From Diadema setosum (lineage: Eukaryota > Echinodermata > Echinoidea > Diadematoida > Diadematidae): a stretch of DNA of 64,000 nucleotides. The DNA lies in NCBI GenBank assembly GCA_033980235.1, contig CM067072.1, forward strand, positions 25,636,192 to 25,700,191, in the 5' to 3' direction. The notes below the pieces were generated by a model. That model made no database searches. It saw only the letters and a list, made by a program, of their open reading frames with translations, and was not told the DNA's origin. Positions 51,326 to 63,730 of the stretch are shown piece by piece. Position numbers and translations under genes: made by a program. Positions within the stretch are counted from its first letter, which is position 1; each line of letters begins with the position of its first letter.

Positions 51326-52575
51326 TTTTTTTTTTTGTTTTTCAATGACATTTTATTGATTTCAATCAAATCATTCATAAATCAACCCATTCTGGGTGTA
51401 CCATGAACATAAAACGGTACAAATGCCATTCAAAACACAAATCCGTTTAACAAACTTATACTGCCAATCATCCCTCTTCAAACATAACAACTCGATTACA
51501 AATCAATCCTACTGACCATTTCTTCACGAGAAAGTATTGACATGTATACACAAAATATTCTTTGACGATACTGAATCATGTTACTCACACTCACAAGGGT
51601 ATATACATAAAAAAACAACAAAATACGTTATACAAAACTAGAATGAAATCATTTCATTGAAAATCAAACCCCCATCCCCACCAACCCCGATTCACTAAAA
51701 CCTACCCCACACCCACAACCACCAAACACATACACCCACAACCACCACACACACACACACCAAACACCAACACACATACACACCAAACACCAACACATAC
51801 ACACATACACCCCACACACAAGCACACCCGAAGCGATACCACCTTCCTTCCTAATGAAAACGACTTCCAATTAATGTTGATTGATATACGTAAAACATAC
51901 AAGCGTGTAATGGACCGTTATGCAGAAAAGCATCGTCCGCCCGCACCCAAATACCGCTCGAAATTCACATTCAAATTCATCAAACAAAACTCATCAAACT
52001 CCTAACTGCTGATAAAATCCTATAACCTTTATGCCAACAAAAACTTACCCCTCCCCGCACGCGGCCAATAACACATTATATTGCCTTCACCACTGATAAC
52101 TACACTGTACTAAAAAAGAAAAACAAAACAAAACAATACTTAAGCTCTTGTTTCAGAAACATTTTCCCATTTCAGCAAATGTAATCCCAACTTATTTCTT
52201 TTGAAAGCCGAAAACTTATTATTCTTTTACAAATTTCCTCAAAAGTAGGAATTTTTCCCTGCGACCTAGATCTAAAAATAATATATTTCAAAATGAAAAT
52301 TATTGTATCATAAAATCTTACTTTTGGATCCCTTCCCATAACACCAAAATGACCACACCTCTCCACTCTATATTTCGAAGATCTGCCATCTCAAACCTAT
52401 CTATCACTTTCTGCCACAAATTCTTAACATACACACAATCCCAAAATAAATGTTTATATGTTTCTACCGATTGCTCACAAAAAGAACACCGGGTATTTGC
52501 GACAAAACCAAACTCAAAAAGATTTTCCTTTGTATAAACAACTCCATGTAATAATTCATACTCCATGTAATAGTT

Positions 52576-52580
<5 letters not shown>
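51326..52580 (-). mobile_element. 3' end of a second non-LTR retrotransposon (L1/Tx1-like)
   Basis: On the minus strand 52318-52577 encodes a polyprotein C-terminus with the C-terminal motif CSFCEQSVETYKHLFWDC and then NLWQKVIDRF, as in L1/Tx1-type elements. A long 3' UTR follows to a T-run at 51326-51336 (the poly(A) tail). The 5' border is the (CA)n microsatellite at 52578-52651. CA/CCA-rich sequence at 51690-51830 gives spurious frames. Confidence 0.75.
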
Positions 52581-52635
<55 letters not shown>

Positions 52636-52651
52636 CACACACACACACACT
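52578..52651 (+). repeat. (CA)n microsatellite
   Basis: About 36 CA units with one CG interruption near 52628, at the truncated 5' end of the L1/Tx1-like fragment. Confidence 0.97.
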
Positions 52652-54768
52652 AGTTTTTGGTCGACACAATATTTCTTTTGATATTTTGACCTTTTACTTG
52701 TGTTCTACTCACATCAAATGAAATATTGCTTCTTTATAATAAATATATACAAGTCATCTTTTGTGTGTATTTAGGTTATCCTTTGCTGGCTAAACTACAC
52801 GTGTCTCATGATCATTGTTTTCACTATGAGTGTTATTTGCCATGTTTTACTTTCAGAATTATTCCTTTCTTGCAATCTCATTTAAATAAATCACCATTTA
52901 ATTAACAAAAACGCATATGCAAGTGCTTTCTTTTAAAGGACTAACCATTAGTTATTATAATTTATTTTAGTTTATACAAGTTTCTAGGGTAGAGATTGAT
53001 ATATTATCATGTTTTCGTATAATAGTCTTCTCAAGTCAAACTCTCTCTCTCTCTCCCTCTCTCTCGGTAAATAACTATTTACTGATGTTTCACGACTTAT
53101 CAATCTATAGATGGATATTGGTGTTTAGTAATTTGAACTTTTGGAATTCTCTTTATAGGTCACTCTCAGCAAAATACACTGATATAATGCGATCGCTGCT
53201 TCGTATATATATATATTTTTTTTTTTTTTTCGGTCATACTTAAAATCATATGAACATAACCCGAATAAGCACAACTGAAATGAGCTTGGAGGAAAATAGG
53301 ACACTGTCAACTGATGTTTTATAATGTTGACGTGATGACGCAATTGTTATAATTGCATGATAATTAATGTTACATAAATGGGATAATGCTCTTAAAGTTT
53401 GAATGACAAAGTCTCGATCTTCAATCCGTTACTGTCAAGTGTAATGATGAGATGGCGTATGTCTGCTTTTTTAATATCGTGAATGATAGGCCTACATATA
53501 GAAGTGTTTTTAGAGCTGTACTGTTAAAGGAATTCTTCAGAACCAATATAAATCTCAAAGATGGTATATGGTTATAACCAGAGAAATTGAGTCAAAAGAG
53601 GCCTGAGCTTTCAATCCTTATAGCAATTTCTTCGTCAGAGGCAAAATGACAAACAGGCACTGAAAGCAATCATATAAAGGACTTTACACAATAAGAACAG
53701 TCAGGGATGGGCTAGGGACACAGAACAAAGAAACACAAGGAGAGGGGTAGGAGGTCATGGGCAAGGAGCCCAACAGATAAGGGGAGGGGATTAGAGCAGG
53801 ATGGTGGACAGACAAAAGGCAGAGGAGGGTCAGTAATGATCCTGAGGACCAAGGGGGCAACCACTGGAGGAAAAGGATGAATAGGGAGGCAACATCAAAC
53901 AAGATAAGGAACAACAGAGGGATAAAGAAAGGAAAAGAGTGAAATAGCAACAGCCAGGGGAAGGGGGGCGGGGGAGGTGGCTGAGCAACAGCTAGCGAGC
54001 CCTTAATAAGGTGTACCAAGAGGAGGCAACAAAATGAAAGTCAGAATCAACCAACAAGTAATCAAACATATCAAAGCATATGTACATCATCGCTCGTTAA
54101 TTAATTCATGCACCTGTTTCTGTCAAAAGTGGCACAAAAGCATTTTAAACATGCTTTCCTGCATTGATCTTATCATCACTGCCGACAGCCAGCCTGGATA
54201 AAAACAAGACGACGCTTTGAGAAATCTATATAAAAACTACATGCGCAGAAGATAGTAATTCTCTTAGATCAAAAAAAAAAAAAATGCATGTGCAGTTGTA
54301 GTGTACATTGGGAAATTATCACTCAAGTAATTTCATTTGCGAAATGCGCGTACTTTACAAGAGAAAACAATTATTTCGGCGGGTTAGTTGTGATTTGTAA
54401 TCTAATTTCCCCCATTTTTCGCACGTTGTTCCAGAGTAAACATGGACAGTAACCGTAGATGACATGACTTATTGTATGTCCTATCATTAAGCCATGTTAC
54501 ATGCTTGTCCACAAGACAGTGTCCACTTCAGTAATTTTAAATTTTGTGACAGGAAAACCATCATGTTTTCGTGTTTGCTGCTCCCTTTCATCGGTGTTTA
54601 TTCAAAGGCACTTGAGTCTGAAAAGGCATCTCAGCAAGATAAGATGGCAATGAGGGAAATGGTTTTGTCAGTGACGATGCACGATTGCACAATCGTCATT
54701 ATCCAAGCACCTGATTGTACTCATTAAGATGCACATAATCGGGTGGCGGCGGTAATGATAATGTGTGT

Positions 54769-54853
54769 AGTAGGTCCATGGTTTTGTAAAGCGAATTTTT
54801 ATTACATACTTTGTAGTAGGTCCATGGTTTTGTAAAGCGAATTTTTATGACAT
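54769..54853 (+). repeat. Two tandem 43-bp units
   Basis: GTAGTAGGTCCATGGTTTTG followed by TAAAGCGAATTTTTAT is repeated almost without change, the units differing at about one base plus the short spacer. Recent slippage or unequal exchange is the simplest cause. Confidence 0.9.
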
Positions 54854-55713
54854 ACTTTTGTCTGGGTCTTATGTTAATTGACTTTGGTAAGGTGTGTGTA
54901 AGTATCGACTGCAGGGAACAAGAAATTGAGAAACATTTTAGTTGGCACGTCGTATACATCGATACGGGTTCCAGTCATTCATAATCCACGAGGTGTCACT
55001 CATCGTCGGCAAGCGGGACTGTTTTCGATGCTGGGGCGACTGGCGGTACGCCGGAACGTCACTGGCCGAGGGCCAAATCTACTGACGATCTGCGGGGTCT
55101 ATACCAAGCATCAACGCCAGCGCTGCGCCAGTTGCCGAGGGAGGACCCAAAACCGGAACCCGGAGATCCAAAAAGCTAGAAGTTACGTGTTCATTTATAT
55201 TTTTGCAAATCTCTTGTTTGATTATTTGTTTATACCAACTTTCAACGTTGTAAACACAATCAATAACTCTACTTGATCCGCTTCGAAGTGAATGTTTTTG
55301 AGTCAACGTTTATAGCAGAATAATCAACAACAAAGGCCACTCCTGTGACAACCTTTATTGATCTTTTGGGCTTCAGATATATTGTAGAGATCATAGGTTT
55401 ATTTTTGATGAATTTGTCTTTTGTTCTTATTGTGATATGGAAGAGCAACTACGCATAAATGACAACTTGTTCATTTTTGCAATTTTTACTCTTGTGGCTT
55501 GGAAGAGAAAAAAAAAAACTGAAGTGTTCACTCATGCATGAATTTTTCCTTTTTATTGACTTACCAAGTTGATGGCCAATTAAATTACCTTTCATATGGT
55601 ATAAAATACATTAACATCTAGCCAAACATTCTATGAGAAATATAAACTTGAAAAAGTGTTTACTGTCTTTTTTTTTTTTGCTGAGTGTATATACATACGT
55701 ATATATACTGTAT

Positions 55714-55763
<50 letters not shown>

Positions 55764-55766
<3 letters not shown>

Positions 55767-56007
55767 GAGTTTGTTTGCAAAAGCCGATTAGTCCATATTT
55801 GTCAAATGGAGATATTTGCGATTAAAGGTCAAGAAAAATAGAGGGAATAATAAGAAAATGTTTGCTTCTTTTGACCATAACTTCAAAAATATACCTTTAT
55901 ATGTAGTGACCAATATATCATTTAAAAGGTATTATTTTGTACTTTATGACAGAGACCCTACTTCAAAATCTTAAAAAATGGACTTATCGGTTTTTGCAAA
56001 CAAACTC

Positions 56008-56010
<3 letters not shown>
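55764..56010. mobile_element. MITE inside a (TA)n repeat
   Basis: GAAGAGTTTGTTTGCAAAA at the left and TTTTGCAAACAAACTCTTC at the right are perfect inverted ends; pairing extends further inward (GATTAGTCCAT against ATGGACTTATC). Pure (TA)n runs of about 45-50 bp flank both sides (about 55718-55763 and 56011-56061), so the target duplication cannot be delimited. Non-coding, 247 bp. Confidence 0.8.
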
Positions 56011-56065
<55 letters not shown>

Positions 56066-56429
56066 TATATCTTATATATGTATATATGTATATAGTGTAT
56101 ATACTATGTACAGTGTATTCAAACACACACACACACACAGAGGATAAAGTTTCTGATAATCTTATAATGTCTATGTTTCTCAAATGAAGCAGTTTTGTTT
56201 GCCATCATATATAGCAATATAATCTCACATGGATAAATTCTTTATTTACATAGAAAATTATAGATATTGTGCAAAAGACATGCAGACACACAGACTACAA
56301 ACTGCACTATCACCCAAGCAGCTCTTTTGGCAATGCAGATAAATGGCTTATCCTATGCCTACAAATAGTGAAACCGACACATGGGTATGAATACCTGATT
56401 CTCAGTATGCATACCAACTCGTACATAGA

Positions 56430-56462
<33 letters not shown>

Positions 56463-58129
56463 AGTTGTTATCAGCAAAACAGGATTTGACAAAGTAGTTA
56501 GCTTTTCATTCTTCATATTTAATTAAGTATGGCATACATACATTTGGTTCAAATGAGTAGGCACTCAATTCAATTTATTAACATAAAAGGAATGCATTTA
56601 ATACACAAATGAGATCATTTCTGAAAAAAAAAACACCCTCACATACATTGTATTTCACAGTTATTGTTAAAGGATGTCACTCACAGCAATTTCTAGTTAC
56701 ATGAAGGTGAGCAAGATGAGGACATCCATTAATGATGCTACTCATTCAGTAAAGATGACAATTTCCCTGTCATCAGTACCAAAAGAGATGATACATGTAT
56801 ACTAGAATGCCATTGTTTCCAAACATACTGGCATTCATGAATTTTGCAAATTGACTGATACTTGTGAAATCAATAATGCGGCAAAACATTGCCTCCCCTA
56901 ACACAATGCAGTGTTTATTATTTCCCACTTGGCAAACTGTTAATGTTTCTCTAGGAAAAAAACAAATAAATGCAAATAATGGGAAAGCGAACAGAAATGT
57001 CTATAACGTAAATGAAAAATTGAGCAAAGAAAAATTGTCATCTCTAGAAAAGAGATAACACTCTTTTCTCATTCTCTCTCAGTGGTTCTCAATTGTGGAA
57101 TCAGTTGCTCAGAAAAATATCTTACATTTCCTGATTAGCAAAATATGCTTCCGAAATATGTGACGCACAGAGATACTTGTGGCAGACGAAGCCATACAAG
57201 ATGCGAGTCCCGAGTTTCAAGGATTTTATTTGTTTGATTAGGACTTTTTTCCTTCTCAGATACTCGTTTGTAACAACATACACAATCTACTGTGGATATA
57301 TGATGTTTCTCTCTGCTCAACTGATATAAGAAGCAAACGTGGACGAATCCTTATTCAGTAAAAGGGCGCAAGGACATTTGAAACAAGATATTTTGTGTGA
57401 TGTGTATTAAAAAACAAGGATGTTTTTCCTGTGGACACTCTGGACAGACAAACACCCACTCGAAGCCATTTGGAATACAAGACAAAGAAAAACCTAACTC
57501 AGCAAATGCCTTAACATCTATTCTGTTACTAGTAGTTGAATATTGCATGAAAACCAGAACATCTCTGTAATTCACAAATTAATTCACGAATTAGAATTTT
57601 GTTGGTTTGGGAGGAAATTTGTTAATCTTTACTTCACATTACATTTCACTTTGATATCCTTTGGTATTTCTTTTTTCCCCCTAAAAACATACAAAATTCT
57701 GTGCACATGCATATATACAGGAAAGAAAAAGTTCATCATTAATCCCAAAAGGGGGAAGGGGATGGGAGAATCTGCCCCCTCTGCATTTTCAGCATTATTT
57801 AGCCATGTTTCTTGGTTTGGTTTTCATTTTCTTTGCGCTGAGATTCAGGCAGTCTTGCGCTCACACCATTTTGAAAGATATTTGGACGTACCGATACGAC
57901 GTGGCATTATGAAATGCTTAGCCTCTAACTGTGGCCTCTTGCTGCAGTCCTGTGTAAATAGGGCCTTTTCGATTTGCACGTTCACTAGTGGACTGCGACG
58001 TATGCGGTCATGTTTTGAAGCAGGGTTGACGAGGCATGCAGACGTGCATTTTTATCATTTCGATTTCACACGACGACGACGTACTCAGCTCAGTGACGTC
58101 ATCTCCATGGTAATTGCAAGATTACAATC

Positions 58130-60433
58130 ATGGCGAATCTTCACAGACTTTTGGAGGAAATTACCTGCGCATATATCAGCAGTGTTTTGGACGATGATGA
58201 ATTCATGTTGTTGTGTGATGCAAATCGGCCTAAAAATGTAGACTTTAACTACAAGGAGTATGACAACTTCTCTTCAGAGGACTATAACGACGATGAATGC
58301 AGGGCATATTTCAGGTAAGAATACGCTAAGTTTCCGTAGCGTAGGCCTCCACTTATGATATCGGTGCCAGAGCTTTCGGACATGGCGGGCGTCAATTTCC
58401 GCTGTTTGCTAGCCTCAGCTACTCCGGGCCAGGACTGGGTCGGGAGCAGTATTAAGTTGCACTACAGTTACAGTTTTCCCTTTTTTTCAAATTCTTTAAA
58501 GAATCAAGTTGACTCAGACTGTGTCTATTGTTCTTTACCCCCTAGTCCCGAGTCGGCTTCAGTAGTTTTTATTGATGTTGACTTTAAAGTAATAATCTGT
58601 CTGTTCATTCAGAGGTTTGTTTGCTTTTTTTTTAACATAATTTTTTTTTCACATTATTTTTTTTTTTTAGGCCAGTGAAGCTAGCTCAGCATAACAACCG
58701 CTGACAACTAGAGACTGAAGCTTTCTTCTATCTCATGCAATTGCATTACTGATTTATCATTAAATTGTTCTTAATAGAGTAGCATTTATTTAGGCGTATT
58801 CAGCGTCAGGTCTATTCACAATCATTTTCTTTATTTTGTATGTGTACATGTAGGTTCAGGAAGCAGGAATTACAAAGGCTGAAGGCTTGTCTAGCCATTC
58901 CAGATGTAATTCGCTGTAAGAATGGTTCGAGAGTTGACGGCATGGAGGGCCTCTGTATTTTGCTGGCATGTTATGCTTACCCATGCAGGTATTTATTTAT
59001 TCATTTCTATCTTCTGTCAGGGACTAGCCCATTCACCAATGATTGAATCATGATGGTGGTCTTCCATGGGGCCCTGAATACATGAAGATGCATAACTGAA
59101 AAGCCTAACTGAAAAGAAAGATGAAAATTATAAAATAAAACAAGGCAATAATAGATGTGGCATGAACAAATACTTGTTTGCAATGTGATCAAACATGTAC
59201 AGAATAGTTTTACTGTAACGTCAATAAGAAAACGCAAAGTAAAATTTATGTGCATAAATCTTGCTTATACAAAATGTGCATAAATCTTGCTTATACAAAA
59301 TATGCACGTAGTGTAATAACTGAGACAAAAATTACAACTTAAACATCCTCTTAAATGAATTGACAGAGGAAGCTGATCTCATCAAATTATCAAGCTTATT
59401 CCATTCAAATAGAAGACAGAATTAGGCTACACTTACAACAATCAGTGTGAAATCTAGGCACACATAAACAGCCACTTTCTCTTTGTCTGGTGTGAGGCTC
59501 ATGTTATGTACATCATTAGGATTGATTAAGCCTACCTGAAGGTATGAAGGAGCTAGGTTGTGAACACATTTACATGTATATATCATCATAACGCGAATTA
59601 GCTCAAACCATTTGTCTCGTGTCGTCTATTTAAGACTAGTGAACGAATCAGTTGACAATGTGTCATATGTTTTGTTCAATATTATTCTTGCTGCCCTTTC
59701 TGAATTTTTTGCAGGTATGGTGATATGGTACAGATGTTTGCACGTAATGTGCCGCAGCTCTGCCTGATCACCAACTCCATGATTGATATCATCTACAACT
59801 TTCGCCACCTGGTGCAGACTCTTGACCAGCCAGTATGCTGATGCTGTGAAAGAAAAAGGGGCAGCACTACCAAATTGTTGGGGCTTTGTAGATGGGACCG
59901 TGCGTCCCATATGCCGCCCCAATGTGAACCAGCGTGTGGCCTACAATGGTCACAACAGAGTGCATGCGCTTAAATTTCAGTCGATGGTAGCACCCAATGG
60001 CCTTATTGCCAACCTTTTCGGTCCAATTGAGGGGAGACGCCACGACAGCTACATGCTGAGGGAGTCGGGACTCCTTGCAGAGTTGGAATGTCATTCTTAC
60101 GACCCTGAAGGAAATGTGTTGAGCATTTATGGGGACCCTGCCTACCCACTTCGACGACACCTCCATAGCCCCTTCAAGGGAAATGTCACTGAAGATCAGG
60201 CAGCCTACAACCACACCATGAGCAAAGTTCGGGTCAGTGTGGAATGGGTATTTGGTGACATCATAAACATGTTTAAATTTGTTGACTTCAAAAAAAAAAA
60301 TCAGAAGATCGGTCTGTCAGCTTGTGGGAAATGGTACATTGTTAGCGGCCTGACTGCTGACGAGAGTATCATTGCTAAATGCGCTTTTAATAGCAGCATG
60401 TGGCCATGGTTAGAGGATTCTATAAAATGCTGA
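58130..60433 (+). pseudogene. PIF/Harbinger (HARBI1-like) transposase gene, one frameshift
   Basis: Three exons with GT-AG introns: 58130-58314, 58854-58988 and 59715-60433. Exons 1 and 2 encode an N-terminus with FRKQELQRLKACLAIPDVI and GMEGLCILLACYAYPCR, standard for Harbinger transposases. Exon 3 carries the DDE nuclease: NCWGFVDGTVRPICRP (first Asp), YGDPAYPL (second Asp), VSVEWVFGDI (Glu). The frame entering exon 3 stops at TGA 59839-59841, just after LDQP; the catalytic part continues in the next frame from YADAV. A small deletion at about 59828-59836, removing the usual linker, explains both. Terminal repeats of the element were not located. Confidence 0.85.
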
Positions 60434-61149
60434 AGCTATGCCCTGTGAAAAGACTAGTCACATTATACAATATGTTTATGTGAAATATAAACCTGGTTTG
60501 CACTTGTAACACATTCATAAGTTCATCAGCAAATTAGAGGTCAATGCGGGATCACATAAAGGTCAACGGTTATGGAATGGCAAGTATTTCCTTATGGTTA
60601 TGAATAAGATTCACACTATCAATCATCCATGCCTATGTCCAATATGGTCACTCTCAGCATGATTTGTTGGTGTGTGATTGCTGAATGTGAGTATACAATG
60701 TATATATCTTTTGTTCTTTTGCCTTGACAAAAAAAAAAATAGAGGCTGGTGCATGGACCTTCACACAACCACTATAGATGCTGATCAAGCAGTTAATTCC
60801 TCGCTTTTCTTCTCCATTTTCAAATTTGAATTATAACCTTATTCATAATGCAATAACTTGCTATGGCACACACTCCCTCAACAGATAACACTTTATATTG
60901 TATGAATATTACCAAAATGTACATTTCATTTGTATATAAAACTGATGCTTGCTAAATGGATGCTGATACATGTAAAAAATACATCATATTCATTTTGAAA
61001 TCATGCATTCATTTCAGCTGACATTTGACATGATGGTAATTTTTGGTCAATGTGCCCTGATACTAATATTTGTACGTCCATAAATTAATTAATAGCCTGG
61101 ACATGTTTCATTTTGTGTGCTTTTAAACTTATTGTTGCTGGTATGTATA

Positions 61150-63730
61150 ATGTATATACCATCCTTCTCTTGTCTTCCAAAACAGGTAAAAGCTTATCGA
61201 CTGCGAATGTATCCAAAACAATTAGAGATGCCACAGATGGCCCGGAGGCAAATGTCAGCTCCGCTACACATCGGCATCCACAACCGGAGGATTTGCACAA
61301 GCAGACTCACTTTCGGTCTGGTTCTACAAAGAGGAGCGCAAAAATGTTAAAGGATAGAGTAGCGCAAAAATGTTAAAGGATAGAGTAGCGGCTGACCAAG
61401 AAATTGTGAAACTGGACGTAGAAAGGGATGCAGCTGCAAAGAGAAAAGACGCAGAACAGAAGTGTCTCACCAGGACGGAGAATGTGACCCAGTCTGAATC
61501 TTCAAAAATAAAAAGTGCGAAAGAGAGCTGAATGTATCCAGAGTACTGAGATTCCAGGAAAAGAGAAAACCAAAAAATGTTACAAAGAGCAATCAAGCTG
61601 CTGAGCAAGTGAAAGAAAGAGAGAACATATAATAGGTTGGTTCTTTTACAAGTCCCAAGTCCATTGGGGAAAGCTGTTCAGAGGGTCAGGTTGGTTCTGC
61701 CTGGAAGTACAAGGAGAAGATGAGCAGTAGAATCAAAGCTGGCAATTTCTGAAAGACTCTTTAGAAAGAAGCCCAGACCTCAAAATCGTGATACACACAA
61801 TGAGGTTCATGATGCAGTAATTGCATTCTATCACGGAGATGATATTTCTCTTCGCAATGTCCGGGGATAAAAGATTACATCACAGTCCCATCTGGAGAGA
61901 AAAAGCAGAAAGTACTAACAAGACACTTAACCATGACAGCAAACAAGGCTTGCAAGTGTTTCAAGGAAGAAAATCCCCATGCAGCAATGAAAAAAATAAA
62001 TAAATAAAATTTGCTGAGCTACGCCCTGCACATGTGCTGACTAGAGGCAAACGCCCAGAAACATGTGCTGCTTATAATGTTACTATGAGAACATCAACCT
62101 TCGCCTAAAAGCACTGCAGTCAAAGGGGTACACATTTTCCAAAGGAGAGTGGAGGTCTCGTAGAAAATTCTGTCCGTGACTCTTCTAGCTCAGACTGCAT
62201 GACTGCGAATTGTGCATCTTGTGGGAATATGAATGTTGCGAGGGGCAAACTAACTGACAAATTCCTTGCAAACCCAGCTGATGATGCAATCTCTGGTCAA
62301 GATGGGAATCCCACCAGGGAAGAATGACACAAATCGAGAAGAGTGGCACTGTAGCAGAGCTTGTAAAAGAAATGACACATGATCTCACATTAAGATTTCT
62401 TCATGTTTTCATCAAGTGGCAACTGAGCAAGGGCTGTGAAAGCATCCAAAATCATGTGAAAGCTAAATATATAATTAATCATTGTTGTCTGCACTCTTTC
62501 ATTGCAATCATCACCAGCAGATCCTTCTGATGACTCTAAACTGCTTGCCACCATCCAGTTAGGATTCAGAGGATGAACAAGAAATGTACACCACTGCACA
62601 GAAAAGAATTCATCATACTTGAGAGCCACTTGGATCAGCTGCTTTACGCCTTGAAGTGTGGGAAGTGTACATATGGCCACATTACAGAATTGGTGAAATC
62701 AATAGTGAGAACATAGCTCACATTCAATGTATTTGTGTGTGTAGCAATATGATCACATGATGGCACAGCCAAGCGTTAGCAGTCAACCTGTCGGAAACAT
62801 TCTCACGTGTGCTGCCATACTTTTCACTGGCAAGACGTACGAAGATATGCAATCAGTGATGGACATAATGAACCTCTAGTTCCTGTCTGACACAACTTAC
62901 TATGACATTTGCGACAAACTTCTCCTGCCAAGAATAAATGCATTTTACCATGCAGATATCAGCCATGTCCAGGCAGAAGTCTTTGGTGCTGAGGTCACTG
63001 TGTGTGGTGATGGCAGATTTGATTCACTGGGGTACAGTGCACAATTCCGTACTTACACCTGCCTTCACCACGACACCCACAAGATACTTGGCATGGCTTT
63101 GGTCCATGTCAAGGAAGCAACAAGCTCAGTAGCCATGGAAAATGTTGGCTTTAAACCCAGCCTTCCTGCGGCACAGCTGCCAATTACTGTTGTTGCTACT
63201 GATCGTCACTGAGCATCAAAAAGACCATGAGAGAACAATACACCAATATCAGTCATCAATTCGATGTGTGGCACCTAACTAAGAGTCTAACCAAAACAAA
63301 GACAGCTAAGGTAAAACAAAAAGAATGCCAAGAGCTGGGACCTTGGATAAAGGCAATCATAAACCATGTGTGGTGGGCAGTGCAAAACTGTACGGGAGAT
63401 GACCTGATGCTGATAGAGATGATTCAGTCACTCACTCACCATGTGTGTAATATGCACACATGGAACTCAGGGGAACGTTTCCATCAGTGTGCCCATGAGG
63501 ATCTTCCTCCAGACGAGGTTTCTTCCAAGAAGTGGATTACACCTGGAAGTAAGGAGCATGAAGCCTTGCAAAAGGTTCTGTTCAACAAGCATCTTGTGAA
63601 TGACTTCAAACTACTCACAGAGGCTTGTCACACAGGAGCTCTAGAGGTATACCATTCCCTTTTTTTACAATACTGTCCCAAGCGTAAGCACTTCAAATAC
63701 CACTGTTGCCACCCTCTTCGCCATTGCTAA
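61150..63730 (+). pseudogene. Decayed DDE transposase, possibly Kolobok-like
   Basis: Protein-like fragments in changing frames: a charged N-terminal part (61180-61540), VHDAVIAFYHGDDIS (about 61808), a Cys-rich part (about 62195-62235), HVFIKWQLSKGC (62404), FESHLDQLLYxLKCxKC (about 62610), GNILTCAAILFTGKTYEDM (62796), then the catalytic core: VCGDGRFDSLGYSAQF (63000), VVATDRH (63190), HQFDVWHLTKSL (63247), INHVWWAVQNC (63358) and GALEVYHSLF (63636), giving candidate D, D and E. At least four stops or frameshifts are present, including a 26-bp tandem duplication at 61337-61388 and a 2-bp change at about 63211. I recognise the pattern from animal transposases often placed in Kolobok, but the assignment is uncertain. 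Confidence 0.7.

Larger units (their letters stand above)
52652..58129. other. Gene-poor tract with simple repeats
   Basis: I see no host exon. Contents include a TC-rich run near 53040-53065, a 43-bp tandem duplication (54769-54853), a locally GC-rich unidentified patch (about 54960-55180), a MITE flanked by (TA)n on both sides (55764-56010) and a (CA)n tract at about 56429-56455. A palindromic TGACGTCA lies near 58093, about 35 bp before the start codon of the Harbinger-type gene. Confidence 0.55.

Noticed and set aside
51664..51902. Cysteine/valine/glycine-rich frames
   Set aside because: Produced by the CA/CCA-rich stretch in the 3' UTR of the L1/Tx1-like fragment.
54926..55276. GC-rich open frame as a host gene
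   Set aside because: Arginine-rich translation without recognisable motif, no splice context; the patch is simply GC-rich and unidentified.
57543..58241. 232-residue open frame upstream of the Harbinger-type gene
   Set aside because: No domain is recognisable, the composition looks random, and its end overlaps the real first exon in another frame.
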